A stretch of DNA of 64,000 nucleotides from Shewanella litoralis (GCF_009828585.1 NZ_WSRZ01000001.1:51382-115381); one strand, 5' to 3'. Shown: positions 48,943 to 59,603, counted from the first letter of the stretch. Numbers and translations are program-made. Notes: a model not told the origin generated them from the sequence alone.

Positions 48943-49447
48943 CCCCATCTGAAGCGTTAGCATTTTCATTCTTTACCATAAAGAGGTGGCTGAAGCAGGC
49001 TACAAACGCGGTAAAAAGCTCGATAATTTTCCGTCGCAATATTTTCGCTGCTGTTGTTTGGATAAAAAGCGAAAATGTTGCCGGAACGGCACAGGCCAGT
49101 TCTTTTATAAAAAGTAAAGAGGGGATTGCTGTTGATCCCCTTTTGGCCCGTGCAGGGTGGAACCTTGCGATCTTAAGCGTTAGTGGCCGCAGGCCATAAG
49201 TACATAAGTACATAAGTACATAAGCAAGACAACAAACACCTGGATCCCGGCTCAAAAGCATTGCCGGGAAGACGTATCTAATGGAGTTTACTTGAACCAG
49301 AGTAACGTTTATTCATACTCTGGTGTGGGCGAAGCGCCACGACGTTAGTGGCCGCAGGCCATAAGCAAAAAACGACCAAACAACAAAAGCTAACACCTGG
49401 ATCCCGGCTCAAAAGCGTTGCCGGGAAGACGTAACTAATGGCGTTTA
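48943..49447. repeat. Intergenic repeat, right copy, with two REP-like units and an 8-bp microsatellite
   Basis: Inverted partner of the left copy. Two direct copies of a block beginning cacctggatcccggctcaaa (49239-49285 and 49394-49441) each contain the hairpin cccggc / gccggg. ggccgcaggccataag appears twice (about 49183, 49350). Between 49195 and 49222 the 8-mer ataagtac is repeated three times and a bit. A hairpin ggggat / atcccc followed by TTTT lies at about 49123-49144. Confidence 0.8.
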
Positions 49448-49482
49448 TGTCGCTGGAAGCAATATATGGGTTCAGCGACAGC

Positions 49483-50085
49483 TTACTCATGCCCCCACGG
49501 TACAGGTGGTAACGCAACCGGTTTGGTTAAATCAAACTCCACCCTAAAATCACGATTTTCGCGCGTTAAGCGATACGTAAAAGTATGTGCTTCAATCATC
49601 ATCTGCCACACATTGGTGACCGATTGATCTAAGCCATTTTGTTTAAAATTGACTATCGACTCATCATCCACTGGGAACGATTGCATATTGGCGGTACCCA
49701 CGTCGCGAGTGTCGCCACCGTACATAGTGACCTTGTCTTCAGAGCCGTCTTTGTGGCGGTGATCGTGCTTTAAGCGTAAGCCTGTGTCAGTTTGGGTGAT
49801 AACCCAGGTGCGTGAATGGTCTTCGCCTACATGAAAAGGCACTTTTAGCTCTGTGTCACTGCATTCGCGTACATGCATAATCAGTGCTTTACCGCTAAAG
49901 CCATCATCTTCACTGCCACCAGCAGTGATTTTACCAGCAAACGCCTGGCCGCAAAGTTTGGCTATCGACTCAAAAAATTGTTGATGTTGCACTGAATTCG
50001 CGGCGTGACTTGGGCCGGCGATTAATGCCGCGCTACATACTAATGCGCGAGTGATGTAACCACATAATGTACTCGTTTTAGCCAT
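49483..50085 (-). CDS. Secreted protein of unknown function
   Basis: 200 aa. A signal peptide (about 1-28, ending PSHAAN) is followed by a soluble domain with two Cys (KLCGQAF, RECSDTE), a His-rich loop (LKHDHRHKDGSEDK) and a C-terminal DFRVEFDLTKPV strand. I do not recognise a family. The ATG at 50085 has an AAGGGAT box. It ends beside the repeat region, and ygiQ lies upstream, behind a terminator. Confidence 0.75.
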   Translation of the reverse strand: MAKTSTLCGYITRALVCSAALIAGPSHAANSVQHQQFFESIAKLCGQAFAGKITAGGSEDDGFSGKALIMHVRECSDTELKVPFHVGEDHSRTWVITQTDTGLRLKHDHRHKDGSEDKVTMYGGDTRDVGTANMQSFPVDDESIVNFKQNGLDQSVTNVWQMMIEAHTFTYRLTRENRDFRVEFDLTKPVALPPVPWGHE

Positions 50086-50160
50086 ATTGCTGATCCCTTG
50101 CTTATTGATATTATTCTTGCACACAGGGTACACGCTTTGCGAAGTGAGGCCCAGATAAAC

Positions 50161-50184
50161 TAAACCCGCATAAATGCGGGTTTA
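50161..50184 (-). terminator. Terminator after ygiQ
   Basis: Perfect 11-bp stem taaacccgcat / atgcgggttta with a two-base centre, T-rich afterwards on the - strand. Confidence 0.75.
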
Positions 50185-50206
50185 GTGTTTATTATAAGCT
50201 TACAGT

Positions 50207-52510
50207 TTACTTCGCGTATTTAGACTTGGTAGCCCAACCGGTTTTTGCTGGTCGTTTAGCCCCTGTTGCTTTAGCTGGCTGAGCGGTGTTTTTTGCCGTT
50301 GTCTTTGGCTTTTGCCCTGCAGGCTTAGCTTTGGATTTATCTGCTTTTGATGCGCCTTTGCGGTCTTCAAATTGGTCGGCAGAAAAACGGGTCATGGCTT
50401 TTTGGCCACCCTGGTCTTTAGCTTTAGCAGCTGGCTTTTGGCCCCACTTCACTTTATTTTGCTCGTTACGTGTTTCTGGCGGCACCAAATGTTGCGGACC
50501 ATTACCAATTAAGTGCTCTTTACCCATGGCGACTAAGGCTTCGCGGATCATAGGCCAGCCCGCTGGATCATGATAACGTAATAAGAACTTATGCAATTTA
50601 CGTTGGCGACCTTTTTTCGGCACGCTGACTTGCTCACTGTCGTGCTTAACGTTTTTCAACGAATTAAGCTCGGTATGATAAATCGTCGTGGCGTTAGCCA
50701 TAGGCGATGGATAAAAGTTTTGTACTTGATCAAGCTTAAACTTTTGCCCTTTAAGCCATAGCGCAAGGTTAATCATGTCATCATCGGTAGTGCCAGGATG
50801 CGCAGAGATAAAGTACGGAATTAAGAACTGCTCTTTACCGGCTTCTTTTGAAAACTTATCAAACAACTCTTTAAATTTGTCGTAAGTGCCCATGCCCGGC
50901 TTCATCATTTTACTGAGTGGGCCCTCTTCGGTGTGCTCTGGAGCAATTTTTAAATAGCCGCCCACATGATGTTTAGCCAACTCTTTGATGTAGTCAGGGT
51001 CTTCAATGGCTAAGTCGTAACGCACACCCGAGGCAATGAGTACCTTTTTAATACCTGGCACATCGCGAGCCGCACGGTATAAATCGATGGTGTGCTTATG
51101 ATCTGTACCTAAATGGCCACAAATAGACGGATACACACACGACAAACGACGACAGGTTTTTTCGGCTTTTTCGCTGGTACAGCCTAAACGATACATGTTG
51201 GCTGTTGGGCCACCTAAGTCAGAAATAACCCCGGTAAAACCAGGCACTTTTTCTTGAATGTCTTTAATCTCTTTAATGATCGACTCTTGCGAGCGACTTT
51301 GAATAATTCGCCCTTCGTGCTCGGTAATCGAACAGAATGAACAGCCACCAAAACAACCACGCATAATGTTGATTGAGGTTTTGATCATGTCGTAAGCAGG
51401 GATTTTCTCTTTGCCATAAACTGGGTGCGGCACACGCTGATACGGCAAGTCGAATACGGCATCCATTTCATCTGTATTCAATGGCCAGGCAGGTGGGTTA
51501 ACCCAAACGCCACGGTTGGCATCATGCGGCTGAAATAGCGCGCGAGCACAGCCTGGATTTTGCTCCTGGTGCAAAATACGCGATGCATGGGCGTATAAAT
51601 ATTTGTCTTCGCTGACCTTGTCAAAAGCAGGCAATAGCACATAGGTTTTTTCCCATGGCTTAGGACGAGGCGGCTGAATACTAATAGGCTTTGGCGCATC
51701 GTTATCAAAAATTTTGTTGTCTGTTGGCCCTGATAAATTACTGCAACCCACATCATCAGCGCCGTAAGGGTTTGGAAGCGGCTCAATTTTATGTAGCTGG
51801 TCTATTTTACGCGAGTCCATACCGCGCCAACCCGGCATTGGGTCTTTACGCATTACCGCAGTGCCGCGTACATCGTCAATATCACTGATGGCTTCGCCTG
51901 CAGCAATACGACGAGCCACTTCCATTAGTGGACGCTCGGCGTTGCCGTAAATCAAAATATCGGCTTTGGCGTCAAAAATGACACTGCGACGCACTTTATC
52001 TGACCAGTAATCGTAATGGGCAATGCGGCGCAAGCTGGCTTCAATACCACCAATGACCACAGGTACTTCTTTAAAGGCTTCTTTACAACGCTGGGTGTAT
52101 ACAGTTACCGCACGATCTGGTCGTTTACCGCCAATATCACCGGCGGTGTAGGCGTCGTCATGACGTAATTTACGGTCGGCGGTGTAGCGGTTAATCATCG
52201 AATCCATGTTGCCAGCCGTAACCCCAAAAAACAGGTTAGGACGACCAAGCTGCATAAAGTCTTCTTTACTTGACCAATCTGGCTGAGAAATAATTCCCAC
52301 ACGGTAACCTTGGGCTTCAAGCATGCGCCCAATCACCGCCATACCAAAACTTGGATGGTCTACATACGCATCGCCTGTGACGACGATAATATCGCAACTA
52401 TCCCAGCCTAAAATATCCATCTCTTTGCGAGACATGGGTAAAAAAGGTGCTGTTCCGTAGCTATGCGCCCAAAACTTTGGATAATTAAATAACGTTGACT
52501 CAACTTGCAT
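50207..52510 (-). CDS. ygiQ: YgiQ-family radical SAM protein
   Basis: 767 aa. The radical-SAM cluster motif CFGGCSFCS (about residue 378) sits in the usual TIM-barrel core. The N-terminal part ([32 protein letters not shown]) is a B12-binding-like domain, and the C-terminal tail is Lys/Ala-rich (about 690-767). The reaction is not known. Family length is normal and the start ATG is clear. Confidence 0.92.
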   Translation of the reverse strand: MQVESTLFNYPKFWAHSYGTAPFLPMSRKEMDILGWDSCDIIVVTGDAYVDHPSFGMAVIGRMLEAQGYRVGIISQPDWSSKEDFMQLGRPNLFFGVTAGNMDSMINRYTADRKLRHDDAYTAGDIGGKRPDRAVTVYTQRCKEAFKEVPVVIGGIEASLRRIAHYDYWSDKVRRSVIFDAKADILIYGNAERPLMEVARRIAAGEAISDIDDVRGTAVMRKDPMPGWRGMDSRKIDQLHKIEPLPNPYGADDVGCSNLSGPTDNKIFDNDAPKPISIQPPRPKPWEKTYVLLPAFDKVSEDKYLYAHASRILHQEQNPGCARALFQPHDANRGVWVNPPAWPLNTDEMDAVFDLPYQRVPHPVYGKEKIPAYDMIKTSINIMRGCFGGCSFCSITEHEGRIIQSRSQESIIKEIKDIQEKVPGFTGVISDLGGPTANMYRLGCTSEKAEKTCRRLSCVYPSICGHLGTDHKHTIDLYRAARDVPGIKKVLIASGVRYDLAIEDPDYIKELAKHHVGGYLKIAPEHTEEGPLSKMMKPGMGTYDKFKELFDKFSKEAGKEQFLIPYFISAHPGTTDDDMINLALWLKGQKFKLDQVQNFYPSPMANATTIYHTELNSLKNVKHDSEQVSVPKKGRQRKLHKFLLRYHDPAGWPMIREALVAMGKEHLIGNGPQHLVPPETRNEQNKVKWGQKPAAKAKDQGGQKAMTRFSADQFEDRKGASKADKSKAKPAGQKPKTTAKNTAQPAKATGAKRPAKTGWATKSKYAK

Positions 52511-52711
52511 GTATATGACCTACATAAATGGGGAAAATCAGTCTAACTGATCCGATGATAACCTCAGCCTAAAGCTGAATTTAACGGACGCGGAGTATAG
52601 CAGTACAGTGGCACTAAGTGTGACTAAAAAAGCAGCAAAAGTGAAATATTTTTATCAGCAATTAACCCTATAAAAAGTGGTGATAAGCGCGTATCACCAC
52701 GGATTAGACGA

Positions 52712-53107
52712 CTACAGACCTAAAAAGAAACCAATATTAGCAACAGCTAAACTTAATAGCACTAGCCAGGTCATTAATACCCCCCAAAAACGGCCAAAAT
52801 GAAGTCCGCCTTTACCCTGGTTAAGCCCAATGGCGTGCAATAGACGAGCAACAATCCAAACAGTACCAACGATGTGCAATAAATAATCTGGCATGCCGTT
52901 GAGTTCAGCTAACACCAATAACACCATGACTACTGGAGCGTTTTCAACTAAATTACCGTGGGCGCGAATGGCAAGTGATAATTCCTGGTTACCGCCATCG
53001 CCAATGCCTATTTTATTAAATCGACGCAACTTAACCACTTTATAAGCCAACCCAAGTAACAATAGTGCAGTTAACCCTGCGTATAATCCCGAAATCATCA
53101 ATGTCAT
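52712..53107 (-). CDS. MAPEG-family membrane protein
   Basis: 131 aa with four hydrophobic helices (about 3-22, 55-75, 80-98, 108-128). The conserved loop RAHGNLVENAPVVMVLL is typical of MAPEG proteins (membrane-associated eicosanoid and glutathione metabolism type). Bacterial members are of unknown substrate. No close operon partner. Confidence 0.88.
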   Translation of the reverse strand: MTLMISGLYAGLTALLLLGLAYKVVKLRRFNKIGIGDGGNQELSLAIRAHGNLVENAPVVMVLLVLAELNGMPDYLLHIVGTVWIVARLLHAIGLNQGKGGLHFGRFWGVLMTWLVLLSLAVANIGFFLGL

Positions 53108-53281
53108 GCCTTAATCCTTAATTCGACTATAATTATTATTTTGACATTAGCATTTAATATCACAATGCTAATATGAGTTAAAACCACATTTTGAATCAGT
53201 TTGGCTATAAACACACGCCCTTATCGGTTAATATTCGCGCCAAAATAAGCCCTATACCCTAACAAGAGTGACTATCGCCCA

Positions 53282-54502
53282 GTGGATAATCAGGATTTTT
53301 TAGAAAAACGTAGATTTATCATTAAATTAGGTAAAGCCCTACATAAATTCGGCACACCTGCGTATCGCTTAGAATCTCACTTGCAAACCGTATGCAGCAC
53401 CTTAGGCATTGAAGGCTATTTTTTAATATCACCCACTTCGATGACTTTTGTACTGCAACACGATACAGAACAAGAATATAACCACGTCGCGCGCGTGAAG
53501 CCAGGTGACCTTGATTTAGGCTCACTGGCACGAACTTTTGAATTAGTTGAAGAGCTCAGCTCAGGCCAACGTACCTTACAAGAAGCACTAGAACGTTTAG
53601 AAGAAATCGCCAATAAACCGAATCCTTATGGCCACAAACTAACACTGCTTGCCTTTGGCTCAAGTGCTGGTGCGTTTGCCATGTTAATGGGCACAGGGTG
53701 GCATGATGTTTTTTGGTCGGCCATTCTTGGGCTGTTAGTTTACAGTTTAGTATTTTGGGCCGAACGCTCAAAGCGCATTGCTGAAATGCTCGAACCTATG
53801 GCGGCGGTAATGTGCGCAATTTTAGCGACGGCGATTTCTCAGTTTGACCCGAGCATTAATTTACCGGTGACCATTTTATCGGGGATTATTATCTTTGTGC
53901 CGGGCCTAGCGCTTACGCTGGGTTTAGCTGAACTTGCAGCGCGCGATTTAATCTCTGGTACTGCACGCATTATGGATGCGGTAATGCAGTTATTTAAACT
54001 GTATTTTGGTGCGGTGCTCGGCATGACCATTGGTAAAGCCATATTTGGTGATGTGACCTATATTGAGCCTATCCCCTTACCTCGCTGGGCAATATGGTCG
54101 GCGGTGCCGTTGTTGTCTATGTCATTGGTGATTATTTTTAAAGCGCGCCTAAAAGACTCTCCCTGGGGCGTGTTTGCCGGTATTGTGGCCTTTTTCTCGG
54201 CCATGCTTGGCGGTATTTATTTAGGGGAGTCGATTGGTATTTTTGTTGGTGCATTGGCAGTTGGTATTTACTCCAACCTCTATGCACGTTGGATGAAAGC
54301 CCCGGTGTCGATTGCCTTACTGCAAGGGATTGTTATTTTGGTACCCGGCAGTAAAACCTATATAGGTTTAAACGCGCTGATATCGGGTGAGACTATGCTT
54401 AACCAAGCACATTTAGGCTCGCAAATTTTTCTGATTTTTATGTCGTTAATTGCGGGGCTGATTTTTGCCAACGTTGTAGTACCGCCGCGCCGTTCATTGT
54501 AA
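53282..54502 (+). CDS. Threonine/serine exporter family protein (fused YjjP-YjjB/ThrE type)
   Basis: 406 aa with a soluble N-terminal region (about 1-120), a first set of five helices (about 120-245; PITVLSGII-like NLPVTILSGIIIFVPGLALTLG) and a second set (about 270-400; LQGIVILVPGSKTYIG). Both ThrE-type domains are in one chain, whereas E. coli splits them into YjjP and YjjB. GTG start. A terminator follows. The substrate is inferred from the family. Confidence 0.88.
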   Translation: MDNQDFLEKRRFIIKLGKALHKFGTPAYRLESHLQTVCSTLGIEGYFLISPTSMTFVLQHDTEQEYNHVARVKPGDLDLGSLARTFELVEELSSGQRTLQEALERLEEIANKPNPYGHKLTLLAFGSSAGAFAMLMGTGWHDVFWSAILGLLVYSLVFWAERSKRIAEMLEPMAAVMCAILATAISQFDPSINLPVTILSGIIIFVPGLALTLGLAELAARDLISGTARIMDAVMQLFKLYFGAVLGMTIGKAIFGDVTYIEPIPLPRWAIWSAVPLLSMSLVIIFKARLKDSPWGVFAGIVAFFSAMLGGIYLGESIGIFVGALAVGIYSNLYARWMKAPVSIALLQGIVILVPGSKTYIGLNALISGETMLNQAHLGSQIFLIFMSLIAGLIFANVVVPPRRSL

Positions 54503-54542
54503 ATTTTTACTCCTCGTTGTTATCGAACGACTGCAAATACCA

Positions 54543-54571
54543 GGGCTGCATAATGTGCAGCCCTTTTCTTT
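54543..54571 (+). terminator. Terminator after the ThrE-type gene
   Basis: Stem gggctgca / tgcagccc with a 5-base loop, followed by ttttcttt. Confidence 0.85.
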
Positions 54572-54596
54572 GGCACTGAATATAAAAACATACGTT

Positions 54597-54978
54597 ATAC
54601 CATTTCCATTAATTATGTGACCAATCATAGTCACTCAGACTGTCCAGTTTGAGGCGCATTGTTGAAATAATGGGTATTCACTTCTAAGACAATGCAACAA
54701 AGAAATGGACAGTCTGAGCGCCTCCTGCAAGGCGGGTTTCTGTGCCTTCTATACTGCTTAATTGCATTTTGACGTACGACTACGCAGGAGCTGTTGCCGA
54801 CGACTGCATGGATGCAGAAGGTAGAGCAACGCAGGAGCTGTTGCCGACGACTGCATGGATGCAGGAGGTAGAGCAACGCAGGAGCAGTTGCCGAGAGCAA
54901 CTATGCCTACAATCCTATTACTTGCCTAGAAGACACAGAACCCCCGCTGAATGACCAGATAATGAGTGGAATTGGTAT
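54597..54978. repeat. MITE-like element with a 47-bp tandem repeat
   Basis: Ends are imperfect inverted repeats (ataccatttccattaattat on the left; complement of ataccaattccactcattat on the right). Inside, ctcagactgtcca and tggacagtctgag form a long-range stem at about 54634-54716. From 54784 a 47-base unit (start gcaggagctgttgccgacga) is present 2.4 times. No ORF is credible. Confidence 0.8.
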
Positions 54979-55111
54979 TAATCATTGACTATTGTCTCAT
55001 TCAAGTGTGTTATTAAGGCAAGCGATAACGCAAACGCCTCATTTTACTTACACTAATTTAACGTTTTACGTATCCGTGACATATAACAAAAATAATATTG
55101 AGGACGAATTT

Positions 55112-56758
55112 ATGCCAAGATTTGTAATGGCAGCCGGTTTTTTCGTCATTTTGCTCTCTCACACTAGCGCCAGCGCTAATGATGAGCCGGTGGAAAGCCC
55201 ACCCGCTGTATCGACAGTGAACAAACATGATGTCGACAAGGTCGCTAGTATCGTCATTGTCAGCCACCCTATTTTTGATGAGTCAGCCCCTGACGCTATT
55301 TTTCTCCATCGTTGGGCTAACTACTTACACATCAACACCCAAGAATCGACCATTCTCAATAGCTTAAGTTTTGAAGAAGGCGATAAAATCACCGAAAAAG
55401 ATCTCCATGAAGCCCAACGCCTACTGCGTTATGAGCCTTATATTCGTGATGCCGAAATTAATATCGCCCGCAAAGACCCGCTCGCCGAAGACAATGTTGA
55501 AGACGTAGTATTAGTAGAGACCTGGGACAACTGGTCGCTATTGCCCACGGTAAGTTTGAGTAAAAACGGTGGCGATACCAAATACTCGTTCGGGATTAAA
55601 GAAGATAACTTACTGGGTTTAGGCGTACAAACCAAAATAAAATACCAATCAAGTGCCGACAGAACGGGTTATAAATTTGCCTTTGATGCGCCAGTGAGAT
55701 GGGTTAAACATGGCAATATTGCCGTAGATTTTTATGACAACAGCGACGGACAAGCCTCGGCATTAGCCTTTAATAAACCCTTTTATGCCTTAGACACCAA
55801 AGATATGTATGGCGCAGCGTGGTCGACCGATACTCGCATTGACACCATTAGACAAAATGGCAAAGACATTTACGAATTTGAGCATATTATCGATTATGCC
55901 AATATCGGTTTTGGCTGGTTAGTCGATAGACAAGCCGATTACTTACAGCGCATCAGTGTTGGTATAACACAAGAGCAGCACCTGTTTAATAACCTTGATA
56001 TCTATCCTGATTCACCACTGCCGTTAGACCGTGATTTTATTTACCCCTGGCTAAGTTACGAATACTTACAAGACCAGTACACCGTGCTCAATAACATTCA
56101 CTTAATCAATAACAACGAAGACTTTAACCTAGGCTGGCGCCATGTGGTCACCCTTGGCCTAGAAACCAATGATGTTGCCGACAGTTCAGCGCTGGGTTAT
56201 CACTTAAATGTATTAACCACCCGTGGCTGGCAGCAAGATAATCAATTACTGCTAATGAGTTTAACTGGCAGAACTGACATACAAACAGGTCAACAAGACT
56301 TTTATAATGTGGGTTTATCGGCAGAATACTTCCATCAAATAAACCCTAAATGGACTGCCTACTCTAAAGCTAGAGTCGCTACATCACACAATAACTATCT
56401 CGATCAAACCTTTGCCTTAGGAGACGAGACGGGTGTACGAGGTTATCCTAACGATTATCAACATGGTGATAATCAATGGTTATTTACCAGCGAAATCCGT
56501 TATTACCCTAATATCAATTTATATCAATTAGCAGAATTAGGCTGGGCACTGTTTGCCGATATAGGCCAAGCCTCTGGCGGCCCAGATCAACAAAACGAAG
56601 TCAGCGGCCCTATTGGGAGTATTGGGATTGGCGCCCGATTGTATTCATCAAAATCGAGTTACGGCAACGTCGCCCATATTGATATTGCCATGCCAATGAC
56701 ATCGGGTAACGACATTAATTCGTGGGAATTTAGGTTCCAGGTTAAAGAACATTTTTAG
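55112..56758 (+). CDS. Omp85/TamA-like outer-membrane protein with a single POTRA-like domain
   Basis: 548 aa. A signal peptide (about 1-24, ending SASAND) is followed by one POTRA-like region (about 70-140; SFEEGDKITEKDLHEAQRLL) and a beta-barrel (about 150-548) with the Omp85 motif VRGYP near residue 455 and a C-terminal Phe. Single-POTRA members occur near metallophosphatase or patatin systems; none is next to it here. The ATG at 55112 has a GAGGA box; a longer frame begins in the MITE. Confidence 0.82.
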   Translation: MPRFVMAAGFFVILLSHTSASANDEPVESPPAVSTVNKHDVDKVASIVIVSHPIFDESAPDAIFLHRWANYLHINTQESTILNSLSFEEGDKITEKDLHEAQRLLRYEPYIRDAEINIARKDPLAEDNVEDVVLVETWDNWSLLPTVSLSKNGGDTKYSFGIKEDNLLGLGVQTKIKYQSSADRTGYKFAFDAPVRWVKHGNIAVDFYDNSDGQASALAFNKPFYALDTKDMYGAAWSTDTRIDTIRQNGKDIYEFEHIIDYANIGFGWLVDRQADYLQRISVGITQEQHLFNNLDIYPDSPLPLDRDFIYPWLSYEYLQDQYTVLNNIHLINNNEDFNLGWRHVVTLGLETNDVADSSALGYHLNVLTTRGWQQDNQLLLMSLTGRTDIQTGQQDFYNVGLSAEYFHQINPKWTAYSKARVATSHNNYLDQTFALGDETGVRGYPNDYQHGDNQWLFTSEIRYYPNINLYQLAELGWALFADIGQASGGPDQQNEVSGPIGSIGIGARLYSSKSSYGNVAHIDIAMPMTSGNDINSWEFRFQVKEHF

Positions 56759-56832
56759 GCGAAAAAGCCCTACTCGACAATTGAGTTAAGTTTGCCGAGC
56801 GGGGTATTATTAGGTTTTAGATTTAAATTGGC

Positions 56833-58968
56833 TTAAAAGTGATGTGACACCTGCATCACCACTTCTCTTGGCGCGCCGGGGAAATGGCCATTACGCTCAG
56901 AGAATCCACTGACTGCATATTCTTTATCAAATAGGTTTTTCACATTCAACTGCAACTGGGTTTGTTGCCAGGTGGTGGTCCAGCTCATGTCAAAAACAGT
57001 GTATGGCTTTACTATTTGCGCATCGGCACTGACTTGCTCACTGACATAATCTGCACCAAATGCAATGGCCGATTGCAAACTGTCGATATCATAACGAGTC
57101 CATAAACCTGCTTGATGGCGTGGAGCATTAGCAAATCGGCTGCCATCGGCATAAGTATCATCAAGATCCCCCTGAGTCACGCGAGCGTCGTTGTAAGCAT
57201 AATTAGCCATAATGGTCCAGTTAGCTGTAATGTCACCAACTAGGGTAAACTCAAGTCCTTTACTTTCAACCTTACCTAAGCTGACTAGCGCGGCAATACC
57301 ATCGTCGGCGCCGGTGTCGTCAGGATTGCTCATGGCGACATCTTTTTTAGTAATTTGATACGCTGCTATTGTGGTCATCACACTGCCGTCAAACCACTGG
57401 TTTTTAACCCCTATCTCAATTTGCTCACCAATTTCGGGGGCCAAAGCCCCATCAGCACTGGCATCTTCTTGATCACCTATAGAGCTGGGGTTAAAGCTTT
57501 CAGAGTAGTTCACATAAAATGAGGTGTCGGGTGAGTATTTATACACCACACCAGCGCGTGGCGACACATGATCGTCGCTAAATTCAAAACCGCTCTCTTT
57601 GTCATAATCATTAAAATGATCGTAACGTAGGCCAACCAGCAGTAACCAGCTGTCTGTTAGGCTAATTTGGTCTTGAGTATAAAACCCTATGCGTTCAGTT
57701 TTTTCTCCATCGCGATTTTGATCCGTTAAGGTGTAATCGGCCGAATCGCTTTCACCATAATTTAAATCAAATATGTTCAGATTTGCGACGCCATCAGCCT
57801 CGTAGCGAGTACGCCAGTAATCATAATCGCTGTCTACATGATGGTAATCTGCACCAAACAATAACGTTTGTTTCATTGTGCTATCTAGGTGATATACAGC
57901 ATCCGATGTTAGGCTTATTTCTTGATTAGCACGATATTGTTTACGGTATTCACGTTTAATGGTTTCATCATCAACGTTGGCTTCACCGTCACCATTTACA
58001 TCAACCCAGCCTTGTGACTCGTGATAGCCTTGAACTCGTTCGTTGTCCACATAACGCAGCTTGGTATCAAGGCTAAAGTTATCATTAAAAAAGTGCTGTA
58101 ATTGTGCTTGGAACACTAAAGCCTCTAGATCTTGATAATCAGAAGCTTCATTTGCGTTGTAGCTTGGATCGACTAAAAAATTGCCGTTATCATCAACCGG
58201 TACACCCCGTAAGCGACTACCACCCAAATCCTGCTTAATATAATCAACCATGGTGGTCAATGAGGTATCATCGTTTATCTGAAATAATAATCCGCCTGCT
58301 AACTCAGTGTTTTGAGCGTCTGCGTTATTACGAAAACTGTCTTTTTGCTCATAAAAACCACCTAAACGGTAAGCGATGTTGTCAGTTAAGCCGCCTTTAG
58401 AGTCAATAGATGCACCGACTCTATCATCATTGCCTGCGGTCAATTTAACTTCGTTGTCTTGCTCAAAACTTGGTTTTTTAGTGACATAATTGATCATGCC
58501 GCCAGGCTCCCCACCACCATAAAGCGCAGCAGCAGGGCCTTTTAATATCTCGACACGCTCAACATTAAATAATTGTGGAATACCGAAATCGGAGAAAGGA
58601 TCACCGCGCATGCCGTCATAAAATACGTTACTGTCATCACGAAAACCACGAAAGGTCACGCCAGAGTAACTATAGGCACTTACCCCTGCGATAGAGCGGT
58701 ATAAATCGGTAATTTCGCGAGCTGCCTGGTCAACAATAAGCTGTTTATTTAACACTTGCACCGATTGCGGTAAATCCATGATATCGGTTTCAACTTTGGT
58801 ACCTACTGAACTAGAAGACTCACGATAAAAGGTTTGCGCTCGGCCCATTACAGTGATTTTCTCTATTGATTCTGCAGACTCGATAGGGGTAACAGGCTCA
58901 TCAGCACTGACACTCATTACAGGTAACAGTAGGCTGAACAACCCAAGATTCACCATTTTTAATTGCAT
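56833..58968 (-). CDS. TonB-dependent siderophore receptor
   Basis: 711 aa outer-membrane iron uptake receptor. A signal peptide (about 1-22) is followed by the plug domain (about 45-165; IMDLPQSVQVLNKQL, LYGGGEPGGMINYVTKKP) and a 22-strand barrel ending in the aromatic residue of VMQVSHHF. FhuE/FpvA-like segments suggest a hydroxamate-type or catecholate siderophore, not resolved here. The ATG at 58968 has a GAGAA box; the Fur box lies about 52 bases upstream. No siderophore synthesis genes are near. Confidence 0.92.
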   Translation of the reverse strand: MQLKMVNLGLFSLLLPVMSVSADEPVTPIESAESIEKITVMGRAQTFYRESSSSVGTKVETDIMDLPQSVQVLNKQLIVDQAAREITDLYRSIAGVSAYSYSGVTFRGFRDDSNVFYDGMRGDPFSDFGIPQLFNVERVEILKGPAAALYGGGEPGGMINYVTKKPSFEQDNEVKLTAGNDDRVGASIDSKGGLTDNIAYRLGGFYEQKDSFRNNADAQNTELAGGLLFQINDDTSLTTMVDYIKQDLGGSRLRGVPVDDNGNFLVDPSYNANEASDYQDLEALVFQAQLQHFFNDNFSLDTKLRYVDNERVQGYHESQGWVDVNGDGEANVDDETIKREYRKQYRANQEISLTSDAVYHLDSTMKQTLLFGADYHHVDSDYDYWRTRYEADGVANLNIFDLNYGESDSADYTLTDQNRDGEKTERIGFYTQDQISLTDSWLLLVGLRYDHFNDYDKESGFEFSDDHVSPRAGVVYKYSPDTSFYVNYSESFNPSSIGDQEDASADGALAPEIGEQIEIGVKNQWFDGSVMTTIAAYQITKKDVAMSNPDDTGADDGIAALVSLGKVESKGLEFTLVGDITANWTIMANYAYNDARVTQGDLDDTYADGSRFANAPRHQAGLWTRYDIDSLQSAIAFGADYVSEQVSADAQIVKPYTVFDMSWTTTWQQTQLQLNVKNLFDKEYAVSGFSERNGHFPGAPREVVMQVSHHF

Positions 58969-59020
58969 AACATTCTCAACGACACCACTAAAATTTGGCG
59001 GCAATATAGCATCAAACGTT

Positions 59021-59039
59021 AATGACAACTATTATCATT
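59021..59039 (-). promoter_or_regulatory. Fur box upstream of the siderophore receptor
   Basis: On the - strand, AATGATAATAGTTGTCATT fits the 7-1-7 inverted Fur consensus TGATAAT-N-ATTATCA with two mismatches in the right half. Confidence 0.75.
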
Positions 59040-59191
59040 TGGACAATTTACATTTGTGATGTTTGTTAATTTAACGTAGTAATTAATGAGGTTTTTTCGA
59101 ATAAATATATAGAGGCGCGTTGGTCGATTTGCCGCCATGCACGGGTTGGGTAAGGAGTTGACAGTTATTAGCTATAGCCAATAAAGAACAA

Positions 59192-59217
59192 AAGGCCTCA
59201 CATTGCTGTGAGGCCTT
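59192..59217 (-). terminator. rnpB terminator
   Basis: Perfect 11-bp stem aaggcctcaca / tgtgaggcctt with loop ttgc, followed by TTTTG on the - strand. Confidence 0.88.
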
Positions 59218-59229
59218 CTATTTCGAAAG

Positions 59230-59598
<369 letters not shown>

Positions 59599-59603
59599 CG
59601 CGG

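Noticed and set aside
48923-49261. Frames on both strands in the right intergenic repeat
   Set aside because: They cover repeated hairpin DNA, differ between copies and match no family known to me.
54742-54954. 70-codon frame across the 47-bp tandem repeat
   Set aside because: 47 is not a multiple of 3, so the repeats are read in different frames, and no ribosome site is present.
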